From Mycobacterium uberis (GTDB taxonomy: Bacteria; Actinomycetota; Actinomycetes; Mycobacteriales; Mycobacteriaceae): 64,000 nt of DNA. A program made the position numbers and the translations under genes. The stretch covers positions 48,167 to 112,166 of the forward strand of contig NZ_QAYL01000009.1 of NCBI RefSeq assembly GCF_003408705.1, given 5' to 3'. Below the pieces are notes generated by a model, which saw only the letters and a program-made list of their open reading frames with translations, searched no databases and was not told where the DNA came from. Shown piece by piece: positions 30,283 to 40,364 of this stretch. Each line of letters opens with the position of its first letter. Positions within the stretch are counted from its first letter, which is position 1.

Positions 30283-30950
30283 GTGATTCGCCGGAAAATC
30301 CTCATTATCGGCGCCAGTTCTGGCCTGGGCGCCGGAATGGCGCATTCGTTCGCTCCTAAGGGTTGTGACCTGGCACTATGTGCTTGCTGAACCGATCTGT
30401 TGGATACGGTGAAAGATGAGCTTTAGCAACAGTATCCAGTTATCAAGATGGCAGTCGCCACGCTGAACATCAATCACCATGAGCAGATTCCGAAGGTGCT
30501 CTCCGTACTCAACGCTAAGCTTGGCGGGATTGACCGCATCGTCGTTAATGCTGGCAGCGGTAAGGGTGGCCGGCTATGTTCTGGCCAGCTGTGGGCTAAT
30601 AAGGCGACTATATGAGACCAACTTGGTAGCCGCCCTGGTGCAGATCGAAACCGCACTGGAGATGTTCACGAAAAGCGGCCCGGGGCATCTGGTGCTCATC
30701 ACCCTTGATACTCGGCGCTAAAGGGGTACCGGGCGTTAAAGTCGCTTACACCGCAAGCAAAGTTGAAATGTGATCACTAGACGAATCGCTGCGCGCCGAA
30801 TACCCAAGCGACTCGATCAAGATATCGGTGCTGGAGTTAGGTTACATTGAAACGGAGATAACGGCTAAATCAGTAAGAACAATATTTATGTTAGACAACG
30901 CAACTGGCGTTAAGGTTCTAGTCGACGCAATAGAACGTGAGCCCGGTTGA
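30283..30950 (+). pseudogene. Short-chain dehydrogenase remnant (Rv0945-like)
   Basis: It starts VIRRKILIIGASSGLGAGMA with an intact TGxxxGxG-type motif (GASSGLG). A stop comes at 30388, then pieces such as YPVIKMAVATLNINHHEQIP, LSVLNAKLGGIDRIVVNAG (NAG motif), and later tatters to about 30950 where the catalytic tyrosine region is scrambled. It corresponds to Rv0945 of M. tuberculosis, which also lies next to pgi. Confidence 0.8.
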
Positions 30951-31027
30951 GCAGTGGTGCCATGATGGCCGTGGACACCGCTGGCACAGCTGATGATGGT
31001 GCTGCCGCCGCTGACCGAGCGATTCGC

Positions 31028-32692
31028 TTAGCTCACGCGCCCTCGTTCGGTCCGGTAGCGACGGACCAGCGTATCGGTGGAGCTGTCCGACTGTCGCGCG
31101 GGCGAGGCTTTGCTTGTCATTACCGGCAGCAGCGCCTTGGCTTGTGTCTTGCCTAGCTCCACGCCCCACTGGTCGAACGAGTCGATGCCCCAGATCACAC
31201 CCTCGGTGAACACCTGATGCTCGTAGAGTGCGATCAGCTGGCCCAACACTGACGGGGTAAGCCGGCTGGCCAGGATCGAGGTGGTTGGCCGGTTTCCAGG
31301 CATCACCTTGTGCGGCACTACTTCTGTGGGCGTGCCTTCGGCCGTGATTTCTTCCGCGGTCTTGCCGAACGCCAGCACTTGGGTCTGAGCAAAAAAATTG
31401 CTCATTAGCAGGTCGTGCATGCTGCCGGTGCCTTCGACAGTCGGCAAATCGTCGATGGGTTGGCTGAATCCGATGAAGTCGGCCGGCACCAACCGGGTGC
31501 CCTGATGCAGCAACTGGTAGAAGGCGTGCTGGCCATTTGTTCCCATTTCTCCCCAGTAGATTTCACCAGTGTTGGTGGTGACTGGCGTGCCGTCAGCGCG
31601 TGTTGACTTGCCGTTAGATTCCATGGCTAACTGTTGCAGATAGGCTGCAAAACGTGCCAAATCATTGGAGTATGGCAGCACGGCCCGTGATTGCGCACCC
31701 AAGAAGTCCGAGTACCACAGTCCGATCAGTCCGAGCAACACCGGCGCGTTGGACTCCAATGGTGCGCTCTTGAAATGTTGGTCAACGATGTGGAAGCCGG
31801 ACAGGAAGTCGGCGAAGGCCTCTCGTCCGATGACCGCCATCAGCGACAGCCCGATCGCCGAATCGACTGAATAACGGCCGCCCACCCAATCCCAGAATCT
31901 GAACATATTTGCCGTGTTGATGCCGAAGTCGTCGACCAGACGCTTGTTAGTAGAGATGGCGACAAAATGCTTGGACACGGCGGCGTCACCAAGTGTGTCG
32001 GTCAGCCAGCGCCGTGCGGCGGTGGCGTTTGTCAATGTTTCTAGCGTCGAGAACGTTTTCGACGCGACGATGAAAAGCGTTGTTTCAGGTTCTAAATCTG
32101 CTAGTTTCGCGGTCAGGTCGGCGGGATCGACGTTGGACACGAAACGCGCCGAGATCCCCGCGTCAGCGTAATGACGCAATGCCTGGGACACCATAACCGG
32201 ACCTAGGTCTGAACCACCGATGCCGATGTTGACGACGGTGTTGATGCGTTTCCCGGTGGCACCGGTCCATTCGCCGCTGCGTAGTCGGTCGGTGAAATCA
32301 CCCATGGCATCCAGTACCGCGTGTACGTCCTGGACAATGTTTTGGCCGTCGACGATCAGTTCGGCGTCTCGGGGTAGCCGCAGCGCGGTGTGTAGTACCG
32401 CCCGATTCTCCGAGGTATTGACGTGTACGCCGGCGAGCATTTGGTTGCGGCGTTGTTCAAGATTGGCTGCTCGGGCCAGATCGACCAGCAGCCGCACTGT
32501 GTCGCGGGTGATGCGATGTTTGCTGTAGTCGATGTAAAGGTCGCCGACCGTAACTGTGAACTCGTGGCCGCGATCGGGATCTTCGGCGAAGAACTGGCGT
32601 AGATGGGTTTTCCCGATCTCGTCGTGATGCCTGAGCAGGGCATCCCACGCCGGGGTGGCGGTGATGTCGGGGATTGCTTGTACGGAGGTCAT
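31028..32692 (-). CDS. pgi: Glucose-6-phosphate isomerase
   Basis: A 554-residue phosphoglucose isomerase that interconverts glucose-6-phosphate and fructose-6-phosphate in glycolysis and gluconeogenesis. Visible features are the sugar-phosphate loop [11 protein letters not shown], signature 1 (GGRYS after WDWV), the catalytic region [19 protein letters not shown], and signature 2 ([14 protein letters not shown]). The ATG at 32692 gives the family start [16 protein letters not shown]. The 20-residue tail after the core is variable among mycobacteria. The stop lies about 80 bases from the end of the Rv0945-like relic. It is well preserved, as expected for an essential central-metabolism enzyme. 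Confidence 0.97.
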   Translation of the reverse strand: MTSVQAIPDITATPAWDALLRHHDEIGKTHLRQFFAEDPDRGHEFTVTVGDLYIDYSKHRITRDTVRLLVDLARAANLEQRRNQMLAGVHVNTSENRAVLHTALRLPRDAELIVDGQNIVQDVHAVLDAMGDFTDRLRSGEWTGATGKRINTVVNIGIGGSDLGPVMVSQALRHYADAGISARFVSNVDPADLTAKLADLEPETTLFIVASKTFSTLETLTNATAARRWLTDTLGDAAVSKHFVAISTNKRLVDDFGINTANMFRFWDWVGGRYSVDSAIGLSLMAVIGREAFADFLSGFHIVDQHFKSAPLESNAPVLLGLIGLWYSDFLGAQSRAVLPYSNDLARFAAYLQQLAMESNGKSTRADGTPVTTNTGEIYWGEMGTNGQHAFYQLLHQGTRLVPADFIGFSQPIDDLPTVEGTGSMHDLLMSNFFAQTQVLAFGKTAEEITAEGTPTEVVPHKVMPGNRPTTSILASRLTPSVLGQLIALYEHQVFTEGVIWGIDSFDQWGVELGKTQAKALLPVMTSKASPARQSDSSTDTLVRRYRTERGRVS

Positions 32693-32842
32693 GGTTTGAC
32701 CCTAGTGTGCTTTGATACGACGGCGCAGGTAGACTAGGCAAGCGAATTTTAACCCGGCGCCTAGCACGTGCTGCAGATGTGGGTGACGTTGTCCGGGACG
32801 TTGCAGGCCCACGATGTGACCGCTGACTCTAATAATGGGTAT

Positions 32843-33115
32843 TTAGTGGCCAAGCCGGCCTCTACTTAGTCGCAACAACAGCATTGCCAGAGCTTTACCA
32901 TCGGGGCCGAGCTCGCTATAGCGTTCGATGACCTTCATTTCGCGGCTATGTACCAGGCGGGTGCCGCCGGAGGCCATCCTTACTTTGCCGATCGCTTGGG
33001 ATACTTCAGCACGCCGTTTTACCGCAGCGAGGATTTGAGCGTCTAACCGGTCGATCTCTTCGCGCAACTCCTCGATATTGGTCAGTTGTGGCGCTTTGAC
33101 CACTTCTGTGTTCAT
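32843..33115 (-). CDS. Chorismate mutase, AroQ-delta type (Rv0948c-like)
   Basis: A 90-residue all-helical chorismate mutase converting chorismate to prephenate for phenylalanine and tyrosine. The sequence LREEIDRLDAQILAAVKRRA and SREMKVIERYSELGPDGKAL contains the expected basic residues, and the tail RLSRGRLGH matches the M. tuberculosis enzyme, which is activated by binding DAHP synthase. ATG 33115 (MNTEVVKAPQ) is chosen for its upstream GGAG and because it matches the 90-residue functional form. The frame is open further to ATG 33169, across a run of eight C residues. Two strong inverted repeats lie upstream at 33189-33262. Confidence 0.92.
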   Translation of the reverse strand: MNTEVVKAPQLTNIEELREEIDRLDAQILAAVKRRAEVSQAIGKVRMASGGTRLVHSREMKVIERYSELGPDGKALAMLLLRLSRGRLGH

Positions 33116-33188
33116 CTCTGTTAACTCCGCGTTCTCGTGATGTGGGGGGGGTCTGGTCTCATCCAGCATCAGGCCTCACAAAGAGATA

Positions 33189-33262
33189 AGCCCCGAAGCC
33201 GAAGCGGACCACGGGGCTCTGCGAAAGTAGCTAAACCACGGGTACCACTGGCCGGTACCCGT
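33189..33262 (-). promoter_or_regulatory. Two GC-rich hairpins in the chorismate mutase leader
   Basis: Upstream of the gene on the minus strand are two inverted repeats. ACGGGTACC-N7-GGTACCCGT is perfect (33238-33262), and AGCCCCG-N16-CGGGGCT is perfect over seven pairs (33189-33218). They could form leader RNA hairpins (attenuation or transcript stability) or back-to-back terminators. Neither is followed by a clean T run. No leader peptide was identified. Confidence 0.45.
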
Positions 33263-33319
33263 AGAAAAATCGTCGATTCAACTCGTGGGTCGAGAGCTGT
33301 GCAGGGCACTGCTTGTTGA

Positions 33320-33984
33320 GCACCAAATAAGTGTGCCACTTACGACAGTGTGGGTGCAAAAGCACGGCTCAAATTTTGACATTGAAAAATCGATCGTAAC
33401 GTAAATAGGGTCCGGCTCGTAGCCACTACTGGGTGAAAGTTGTCAATGCTTGGGATTCCGGGCTCAGTGAGCTTGCTCCTATGCGTCCTCCTCCGGGAAG
33501 TAGTTGCGAAACGCGGTACACATACCGCTAGATGAACCTGATCGCAACGGTATTCTCGAGCAGGTCACCAAATGGCCTAAGATAGGAAATTTTACGGTAG
33601 ATGGTTTCTTATTTCTGTTGTCACCTGAAGCAATATTCATTGCAGATGTCTACGGTGCGTGATCGGGTCCGATGCTTCAAGCGGCGACCGCTTAGTCTAA
33701 ACTAACTAAGATTAGTTCGGTTCGGCGGCTTCTGAATTCAATTCGAGTGGCCTCGGGGGTGTGTGACTGTGTCCAACAGCGGTAACGGCAAGTCGCTAAG
33801 GCAGGACGTTCGAGTAACCAGGGCAACGATTCTATGGCCGGGTTCCTAGCGGTTTGTTCCGATGTCTTTCCAGAATGTTCGGCCAGCTTCATGCTCGGCT
33901 AGCACGCACTCCGGCGTGGCAGATCATGCGTGCCGCGTAGTCTGGCCAGTCGTTGTTTGCGGATGGCGGTAGGTTTGGGATGAC
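33320..33984. other. Spacer between chorismate mutase leader and uvrD1
   Basis: About 660 bases without a supportable gene. M. tuberculosis has a small Rv0947c in this neighbourhood, on the other side of the chorismate mutase gene, but no remnant is clear here. Promoter-like AT-rich sequence (TAAACTAACTAAGATTAG near 33697) may serve uvrD1. No repeat or RNA gene was seen. Confidence 0.4.
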
Positions 33985-36321
33985 ATGAGTGTGCACGTGA
34001 CCAATGCCAAGCCCGGCCCCGAGGCAGATCTCCTGCTTGACGGCCTCAACCCGCAGCAGCGCCAGGCGGTGGTGCATGAGGGTTCGCCGCTGCTGATTGT
34101 CGCCGGTGCGGGTTCGGGCAAAACTACGGTATTGACGCGGCGGATCGCTTATCTGATCGCAGCACGAGATGTCGGGGTTGGTCAGATTCTGGCCATTACA
34201 TTCACTAACAAGGCTGCCGTGGAGATGCGTGAGCGTGTGGTCCGACTGATCGGAGCCCGGACTAGGCCGTCTATGTGGGTGTCGACGTTCCACTCGACTT
34301 GCGTGCGTATTTTGCGTAAACAAGCTTCTCTGATCAACGGCCTCAACTCCAACTTTTCGATCTATGATGCCGACGATTCGCGCCGCATGCTGCAGATGAT
34401 CGGCCGAGACATGGGGCTCAACATCAAGCGTTATTCGTCACGGCTAATGGCCCACGCCATCTCCAACATGAAGAACGAATTGATCGATGCCGAACGTGCG
34501 GTGGCCAACCTATCTGAAGGTGCTGATGACCTGACCCGCACGGTTGCCGTTGTCTATGGCGAATACCAGCGTCGACTGCGGGCAGCCAACGCGCTGGACT
34601 TCGACGACCTGATCGGGGAAACCGTCGGGGTCTTGCAGGCTTTTCCGCAGATTGCTGAATACTACCGGCGGCGGTTTCGGCACGTTTTGGTCGACGAATA
34701 TCAAGACACCAATTACGCGCAGTACGTGCTGGTGCGGGAATTGGTCGGTCACGATCCCGGAAATTCACCTGACGAACTGCTGCCGGGGGAGTTGTGCGTC
34801 GTCGGCGATGCCGATCAGTCAATCTACACGTTCCGTGGTGCCACCATTCGCAACATCGAGGACTTTGAGCGCGACTACCCGGATGCTACAACGATTCTGC
34901 TGGAACAGAATTACCGCTCGACACAACATATTCTGTCGGCGGCCAACTCCGTGATTTCCCGTAATTCCGGACGCCGTGACAAACGACTGTGGACTGACGC
35001 CGGCAAAGGCGAGTTGATCATTGGCTACGTCGCCGACCACGAACATGATGAGGCTAGATTTGTCGCCGATGAAATCGATGTGCTGGCCAGGCGCGGCGAG
35101 ATCTCCTACAGCGATGTAGCTATCTTCTATCGTACCAACAATTCTTCGCGGTCATTGGAGGAAGTATTTATTCGTGCCGGAATTCCGTATAAAGTTGTTG
35201 GGGGAGTTCGGTTTTACGAGCGCAAGGAGATTCGTGATGTTATCGCTTACCTGCGGGTGCTGGACAACCCTGATGACGCCGTCAGCATGCGGCGCATCCT
35301 CAATACACCGCGTCGCGGCATCGGCGATCGCACCGAGGCTTGCGTGTCGGTGTACGCTGAGAACACTGGTATTAGCTTCGCTGAAGCGTTACAGGCTGCG
35401 GCCGAAGGCAAAGTACCAACGCTAAATACCCTCGCGAAGAAAGCGATCGCGGGTTTTATTGAACTGCTTGACGACCTGCGGGGTCATCTCGATGATGACC
35501 TGGGTGAGCTGGTCGAGTTTGTGCTGGAACGTAGTGGATACCGTAGGGAGTTGGAGTCCTTCACTGATCCACAGGAGTTAGCACGGCTGGACAATCTCAA
35601 TGAGCTCGTAAGCGTCGCAAACGAATTCAGTATCGATCAGGCTAACACTGCTGTGCTTGAGGAGTCGCTGCATACACCTGATGATGAAGATGTGCCGGAC
35701 ACCGGTGTGTTGGCTGCGTTTCTGGAACGGGTCTCGCTGGTTTCCGACACCGACGAGATCCCCGAAAACAATTCCGGTGTCGTAACACTGATGACGTTGC
35801 ATACCGCGAAAGGTTTGGAATTCCCGGTGGTATTCATCACCGGATGGGAGGATGGCATGTTCCCGCACATGCGGGCGTTGGGCGACCCTATTGAGCTCTC
35901 GGAGGAGCGTAGGCTGGCCTATGTCGGCATCACCCGGGCCCGTCAACGTCTCTATCTAAGCAGGGTCATAGTTCGATCTTCGTGGGGACAGCCCGTGCTC
36001 AACCCTGAGTCGCGGTTCCTGCGGGAAATCCCCCAAGAACTCATCGACTGGCGGCGCAGCGCCCCTGCTCTGTCATACAGTGCACCGGTGAGCGGCGCAG
36101 GCCGGTTTGGCACGGTGCGTCCGTTGCCGATCCGGTCAGGGGCTAGTAAGCGTGCGCTATTGGTGCTGACGCCTGGTGACCGGGTGACACATGATAAGTA
36201 CGGCCTGGGTCGGGTTGAAGAAGTCTCCGGTGTTGGCGAATCGGCGATGTCACTGATCGATTTCGGCAGTTCAGGGCGAGTGAAGTTGATGTATAACCAC
36301 GCCCCGGTAACCAAGCTTTAG
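33985..36321 (+). CDS. uvrD1: ATP-dependent DNA helicase UvrD1 (UvrD/PcrA family)
   Basis: A 778-residue superfamily 1A 3'-5' helicase for nucleotide-excision repair and related DNA processing. Walker A is AGAGSGKTT (residues 40-48), motif II is DEYQDTN (about 237-243), followed by GDADQSIYTFRGA and the C-terminal motifs TLHTAKGLEFPVVF and YVGITRARQRLYL. A cysteine near residue 453 in the 2B region corresponds to the one linked to redox dimerisation in M. tuberculosis UvrD1. The tail GDRVTHDKYGLGRVEEVSG is the Tudor-like RNA-polymerase-binding domain. ATG 33985 gives the family start. The M. tuberculosis protein (Rv0949) is stimulated by Ku, which is a pseudogene in this window. Confidence 0.96.
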   Translation: MSVHVTNAKPGPEADLLLDGLNPQQRQAVVHEGSPLLIVAGAGSGKTTVLTRRIAYLIAARDVGVGQILAITFTNKAAVEMRERVVRLIGARTRPSMWVSTFHSTCVRILRKQASLINGLNSNFSIYDADDSRRMLQMIGRDMGLNIKRYSSRLMAHAISNMKNELIDAERAVANLSEGADDLTRTVAVVYGEYQRRLRAANALDFDDLIGETVGVLQAFPQIAEYYRRRFRHVLVDEYQDTNYAQYVLVRELVGHDPGNSPDELLPGELCVVGDADQSIYTFRGATIRNIEDFERDYPDATTILLEQNYRSTQHILSAANSVISRNSGRRDKRLWTDAGKGELIIGYVADHEHDEARFVADEIDVLARRGEISYSDVAIFYRTNNSSRSLEEVFIRAGIPYKVVGGVRFYERKEIRDVIAYLRVLDNPDDAVSMRRILNTPRRGIGDRTEACVSVYAENTGISFAEALQAAAEGKVPTLNTLAKKAIAGFIELLDDLRGHLDDDLGELVEFVLERSGYRRELESFTDPQELARLDNLNELVSVANEFSIDQANTAVLEESLHTPDDEDVPDTGVLAAFLERVSLVSDTDEIPENNSGVVTLMTLHTAKGLEFPVVFITGWEDGMFPHMRALGDPIELSEERRLAYVGITRARQRLYLSRVIVRSSWGQPVLNPESRFLREIPQELIDWRRSAPALSYSAPVSGAGRFGTVRPLPIRSGASKRALLVLTPGDRVTHDKYGLGRVEEVSGVGESAMSLIDFGSSGRVKLMYNHAPVTKL

Positions 36322-36334
36322 GCCGGTGCAGCTC

Positions 36335-36700
36335 GTCACCCCAGCAGCCAGCATTTGGTTCGCGGGTGTAGCGCTAGCACCCCGATGGCCAGTGGCAACA
36401 GCGGAAGGGTGTGCACAATCCAAGCATCTGAGCTCCCGCGATGAATACCCTGCCGTAAAGCTAACAAGGCGGCTATCGTGGCCGGCGATGACGAGGTAGT
36501 GCCCAAGAGAGCGCCTTTGTAGCAGCATGATCATGCCGGACACGGTGGGTATGGCAGACACCGGGGCGAGAAACCCTGCCGCAATGCAAAACAAGCCGGT
36601 AGAATGGATTTTAACCAGCCGGCGATCACGTCGGCGGCCACCACCGACGTGGCCCACATGCTGACGATGCTGACCGCGCAGGCGGTGACTGCCGTCCTGC
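36335..36700 (-). pseudogene. Membrane protein remnant
   Basis: Minus-strand text reads IHSTGLFCIAAGFLAPVSAI and MIMLLQRRSLGHYLVIAG. After a frame change it continues AALLALRQGIHRGSSDAWIV, LPLLPLAIGVLALHPRT. The hydrophobic segments and the RQGIxRG turn look like a small mycobacterial membrane protein of unknown function. The frame breaks near 36480, and no intact start is seen. M. tuberculosis has no annotated gene here as far as I recall. Confidence 0.45.
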
Positions 36701-36893
36701 CGCTCGCCACTCGGCTGTCCGGTCGGTGCGCCTGCCAGACTTACCAGCTGACTCCCGCGAGTAGGTGGAATGCCCGCAGTAAGTGGCGAAGCATATTTAG
36801 TGGTCGCCGCATAACGTAATTACGGGAATTGGTCCTGCCGAGGCGCATTGGATAATCCTGGTTTGTGATCCGTCGTCTGGTGCAGTCACCGGG

Positions 36894-37922
36894 TTAACTG
36901 GTGTAATTACCGACGTAGATTCCTCGCGTGGCCAACCACGGTACGGGGTCAATTCGTTCACTGCCGCCGAGCAGCACTTCGAAGTGCAAGTGTGGGCCGG
37001 TGGAGTTGCCTCGGTTACCCATGTTAGCTATCTGGTCGCCCGCCATCACGCGCTGACCAACGCTGACCAGAGTGGTGTTGACGTGACCATAGAGTGTGAC
37101 CGTGCCGTCGGCATGGCGTAGCTTGACCCACATGCCGTAGCCAGCAGTCGGGCCAGCGTCGATGACTACGCCGTCGGACACCGCAAGGATCGGGGTTCCG
37201 ATCGCGTTGGCCAGGTCGATACCGGCGTGCAGCACACCCCAGCGGTATCCAAAATTTGAGGTCAATATGCCTTGTGTTGGCATCACGTAAAGCGGCTGCG
37301 ACAGGCGCGCCTCACGCTGAGCACGTTCGTGGGCGAAGGCGACGCCTTTGGCGAGTTCCTCGTTGTGCACTGCGTTACTAGCCGCGGGCTGGACCACGAT
37401 GACCTGGACGCCACGGGTTGCGTTGCTGACTGTTGCGCCGCTAAATGCCGATGCGTTGGCGGCCAGTACAGTCTGGGTCTTGGGGATGTCGGCATGGCTG
37501 GTGGTGGCATATACAGCTGCGATCGCTGCACCGGCGGCCATTGCCGAGATCAGCAAACGGCCCCTGGCTGCGCCGGTCAGTTGCTTTCGGTGCTGGCCGG
37601 GTTGGTGAGGTGTGTCGGTGAAGTTGGGGGCAACGTTGGAAGGCGCGGCTAGCGGTTCCGAGGTCAGGTTGTCGATGTCATGGAGATCGTCGTGCTCTGG
37701 AGCCGGTAGCACTTGCGTTTCGTTGTCGAAGCCGTAGTCATCGTTGAATCCCAGCTCGCCAATTTCGGCGAAATCCAGGTCATAAAGGGCATCGAGGTTG
37801 TCAAAGCCGTCGACGGGAATGATTTCGGTGACGTCGTTACGATAGTGCTTCAACCAGCGGTGACGGGATGAGCGCACGACTCCGGCAGCCATGCATGAGC
37901 GAATGAGACGGTGTTGGGGCAA
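36894..37922 (-). CDS. M23-family peptidoglycan peptidase, membrane anchored (Rv0950c-like)
   Basis: A 342-residue protein with an acidic cytoplasmic N-terminal region (residues 30-100), one membrane segment near 120-140 (RLLISAMAAGAAIAAVYATT) and a C-terminal LytM/M23 zinc peptidase domain. Metal ligands are visible as HAGIDLA and GPHLHFEV; YGMWVKLRH and LYGHVN are also typical. It should cleave peptide cross-bridges or act on other factors at the cell wall. The open frame begins at TTG 37922. ATG 37892 would give 332 residues, the length I recall for Rv0950c, and is an equally good start. A CRP-like site lies in the divergent region toward sucC. Confidence 0.9.
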   Translation of the reverse strand: MPQHRLIRSCMAAGVVRSSRHRWLKHYRNDVTEIIPVDGFDNLDALYDLDFAEIGELGFNDDYGFDNETQVLPAPEHDDLHDIDNLTSEPLAAPSNVAPNFTDTPHQPGQHRKQLTGAARGRLLISAMAAGAAIAAVYATTSHADIPKTQTVLAANASAFSGATVSNATRGVQVIVVQPAASNAVHNEELAKGVAFAHERAQREARLSQPLYVMPTQGILTSNFGYRWGVLHAGIDLANAIGTPILAVSDGVVIDAGPTAGYGMWVKLRHADGTVTLYGHVNTTLVSVGQRVMAGDQIANMGNRGNSTGPHLHFEVLLGGSERIDPVPWLATRGIYVGNYTS

Positions 37923-38023
37923 CCTAAATGTCCTCGGATCGTGACCATAACGTTATCTGGACGTTGAGACGGTATCCGCTAACAGATGCGGCTGGCAAAT
38001 CAGAAACAAATTCCGTACGAAAT

Positions 38024-38039
38024 TGTGATTTGAATCACG
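38024..38039. promoter_or_regulatory. CRP-like binding site between Rv0950c-like gene and sucC
   Basis: TGTGA-TTTGAA-TCACG matches the CRP consensus TGTGA-N6-TCACA at nine of ten defined positions. It lies 153 bases before sucC and about 100 bases before the divergent M23 peptidase start. Mycobacterial CRP recognises this consensus. Control of sucCD by cAMP-CRP is a reasonable inference, but which gene it serves is not shown. Confidence 0.6.
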
Positions 38040-38191
38040 TTGCAGGACGACATGGTAAACCTTTGGTGACCGGTGTCATATCGGTGGGATGCGGCGTTAG
38101 CCGCCTGTTTGGTGTGCGGCTACAATCCCATCGTGTTAGTCGCCAGCTATAGCACCGCCTACCTATTGGTCAATACGAAGACAGCGAGTCC

Positions 38192-39373
38192 ATGGATCTT
38201 TTTGAATATCAAGCCAAAGAATTGTTCGCCAAGTATGGCGTACCTGGCACAAAGGGGCGAGTGACTGACAGCGCGGAAGGTGCGAGAATCATCGCCGGCG
38301 AGATTGGTTGTCCTGTGATGGTGAAAGCGCAGGTAAAAACCGGTGGGCGAGGCAAGGCGGGTGGTGTCAAGTACGCTGCCACCTCTGAAGACGCTTACCA
38401 ATATGCCAAGAGCATTCTTGGTCTGGATATTAAAGGCCACATCGTCAAGAAATTGCTGGTGGCCGAAGCCAGTGACATCCTTGAGGAGTACTACCTATCC
38501 TTCCTTCTCGACCGGGCCAACCGGACATATCTCGCGATGTGCTCGGTGGAAGGCGGCATGGAGATCGAAGAGGTGGCCTCTACCAAGCCTGAGCGGCTGG
38601 CCAAGGTCTCGGTGGACGCGATCAAGGGCGTAGACTTAGCTTTCGCCCACTCCATCGCACAACAGGGCCATCTGCCGGTTGAGGTGCTTGACGCCGCCGC
38701 GGTCACCATCGCCAAGCTCTGGGAGCTCTTCATCGCCGAGGACGCTACCTTGGTGGAGGTCAATCCGTTGGTGCGTACCCCCCCTCGCGGGGATGGTGAC
38801 CCGGGCAAGATTTTGGCGCTGGATGGCAAGGTCATTCTTGATGCCAACGCCGACTTTCGTCAGCCTGGCCATGCCGAGTTCGAGGATCGTGCGGCCACTG
38901 ACCCGTTGGAGTTGAAGGCCAAACAGTACAATCTGAACTACGTCAAGCTCGACGGTGAGGTGGGGATCATCGGTAACGGTGCGGGTCTGGTCATGTCGAC
39001 CCTTGACGTTGTCGCCTACGCTGGGGAACAGCACGAGGGGGTTAGGCCGGCGAACTTCCTCGACTTAGGTGGCGGTGCTTCCGCTGAGGTAATGGCCGCC
39101 GGTCTGGAAGTGGTTTTGGCTGACGCACAGGTCAAGAGCGTGTTCGTCAACGTATTCGGCGGAATTACCGCGTGTGATGCCGTCGCTACCGGAATTGTAA
39201 AGGCGTTGGAAATCTTGGGTAATAATGCCAACAAGCCTTTGGTGGTGCGTCTGGACGGCAATAACGTAGACGAAGGTCGGCGCATCTTGGCTGAAGCCAA
39301 CCATCCGGTAGTAACACTGGTGCCGACGATGGACGAGGCCGCCGACAAAGCCGCCGAGTTGGCTAGCGTCTGA
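38192..39373 (+). CDS. sucC: Succinyl-CoA synthetase beta subunit SucC
   Basis: A 393-residue ADP-forming succinyl-CoA ligase beta subunit of the TCA cycle. The N-terminal ATP-grasp domain shows [20 protein letters not shown], and the C-terminal CoA-ligase domain shows [20 protein letters not shown]. The start [16 protein letters not shown] is invariant in the family. A short insertion (PPRGDGDPG, near residue 190) distinguishes it from the 387-residue M. tuberculosis protein. It is followed 18 bases later by sucD, with which it forms an alpha2beta2 or alpha-beta enzyme. It is well preserved. Confidence 0.97.
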   Translation: MDLFEYQAKELFAKYGVPGTKGRVTDSAEGARIIAGEIGCPVMVKAQVKTGGRGKAGGVKYAATSEDAYQYAKSILGLDIKGHIVKKLLVAEASDILEEYYLSFLLDRANRTYLAMCSVEGGMEIEEVASTKPERLAKVSVDAIKGVDLAFAHSIAQQGHLPVEVLDAAAVTIAKLWELFIAEDATLVEVNPLVRTPPRGDGDPGKILALDGKVILDANADFRQPGHAEFEDRAATDPLELKAKQYNLNYVKLDGEVGIIGNGAGLVMSTLDVVAYAGEQHEGVRPANFLDLGGGASAEVMAAGLEVVLADAQVKSVFVNVFGGITACDAVATGIVKALEILGNNANKPLVVRLDGNNVDEGRRILAEANHPVVTLVPTMDEAADKAAELASV

Positions 39374-39391
39374 ACCAAGGCGACCTGATCT

Positions 39392-40294
39392 ATGGCTATA
39401 TTTCTGAACGCAAATTCCAAGATCGTCGTCCAGGGTATCACTGGTAGCGAGGCCACCATTCACACCGCCAGGATGCTGAAGGCGGGTACGCAAATCGTCG
39501 GCGGTGTCAACGCACGCAAGGCTGGCACTGTCGTTACTCATGAGAACAAAGACGGCCAAAGTGTCGATTTGCCGGTGTTCGGCACCGTAGCTGAGGCTAT
39601 CGAAAAAACTGGCGCCGATGTCTCGATCATCTTCGTGCCACCCCAGTTTGCCAAGGACGCCATTATCGAGGCCATCGACGCAGCAGTTCCGTTGTTGGTC
39701 ATCATCACCGAGGGAATTCCTGTACAGGACACTGTCTATGCGTGGGCCTACAATCTCGACAAGGGTGATAAGAGTCGTATCATTGGCCCGAACTGCCCCG
39801 GTATTATTACTCCTGGTCAGTCGTTGGCTGGCATTACCCCGGCTACCATCACCGGAACCGGTCCGATTGGTCTGGTATCCAAGTCGGGCACTTTGACCTA
39901 CCAGATGATGTTCGAGCTCCGTGATTTCGGTTTCTCTACCGCGATTGGTATTGGTGGTGACCCGGTGATTGGTACCACTCACATTGACGCCATCGAAGCT
40001 TTTGAAAAGGATCCTGATACCAAAATTATCGTCATGATTGGCGAGATCGGTGGGGATGCCGAAGAACGCGCGGCCGACTATATCAAAGCCAACGTGTCCA
40101 AGCCCGTCGTCGGATACGTCGCGGGATTCACTGCGCCGGAAGGCAAGACGATGGGTCATGCCGGTGCCATTGTGTCCGGCTCGTCAGGCACCGCGGCCGC
40201 CAAGAAGGATGCCTTGGAGGCGGCGGGCGTCAAGGTCGGTAGGACCCCGTCGGAGACGGCTGTGTTGGCCCGCGAGTTTTTACTCAATCTGTAA
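39392..40294 (+). CDS. sucD: Succinyl-CoA synthetase alpha subunit SucD
   Basis: A 300-residue alpha subunit with an N-terminal CoA-binding Rossmann fold ([19 protein letters not shown]) and the phosphohistidine motif GHAGAIVSG with His at about residue 256. It carries the enzyme-phosphate intermediate and binds succinyl-CoA. ATG 39392 ([10 protein letters not shown]) is the obvious start, in operon with sucC. The last codons and stop are part of a 19-base tandem duplication (40275-40312); because the first copy ends in TAA the protein is not altered, and it ends EFLLNL. Confidence 0.97.
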   Translation: MAIFLNANSKIVVQGITGSEATIHTARMLKAGTQIVGGVNARKAGTVVTHENKDGQSVDLPVFGTVAEAIEKTGADVSIIFVPPQFAKDAIIEAIDAAVPLLVIITEGIPVQDTVYAWAYNLDKGDKSRIIGPNCPGIITPGQSLAGITPATITGTGPIGLVSKSGTLTYQMMFELRDFGFSTAIGIGGDPVIGTTHIDAIEAFEKDPDTKIIVMIGEIGGDAEERAADYIKANVSKPVVGYVAGFTAPEGKTMGHAGAIVSGSSGTAAAKKDALEAAGVKVGRTPSETAVLAREFLLNL

Positions 40295-40312
40295 GTTTTT
40301 ACTCAATCTGTA
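40275..40312. repeat. 19-bp perfect tandem duplication at the sucD 3' end
   Basis: AGTTTTTACTCAATCTGTA occurs twice without spacing (40275-40293, 40294-40312). The first copy holds the final codons and stop of sucD, and the second lies just outside the gene. It looks like a recent slippage or unequal-exchange event and could be length-variable between isolates. Confidence 0.95.
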
Positions 40313-40364
40313 ACGGGCTGGTGCAGACCTTTCGAGTGCTGGTACCCGGGAGCGGGTGGCTTGC

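Noticed and set aside
33238..33262. Intrinsic terminator on the plus strand
   Set aside because: The stem is strong, but no gene on the plus strand reads toward it and there is no T run after it. It is treated instead as a leader element of the minus-strand gene.
39065..40159. 364-codon open frame on the minus strand across sucC-sucD
   Set aside because: It is antisense to two certain genes with strong codon bias. The predicted protein has no family features.
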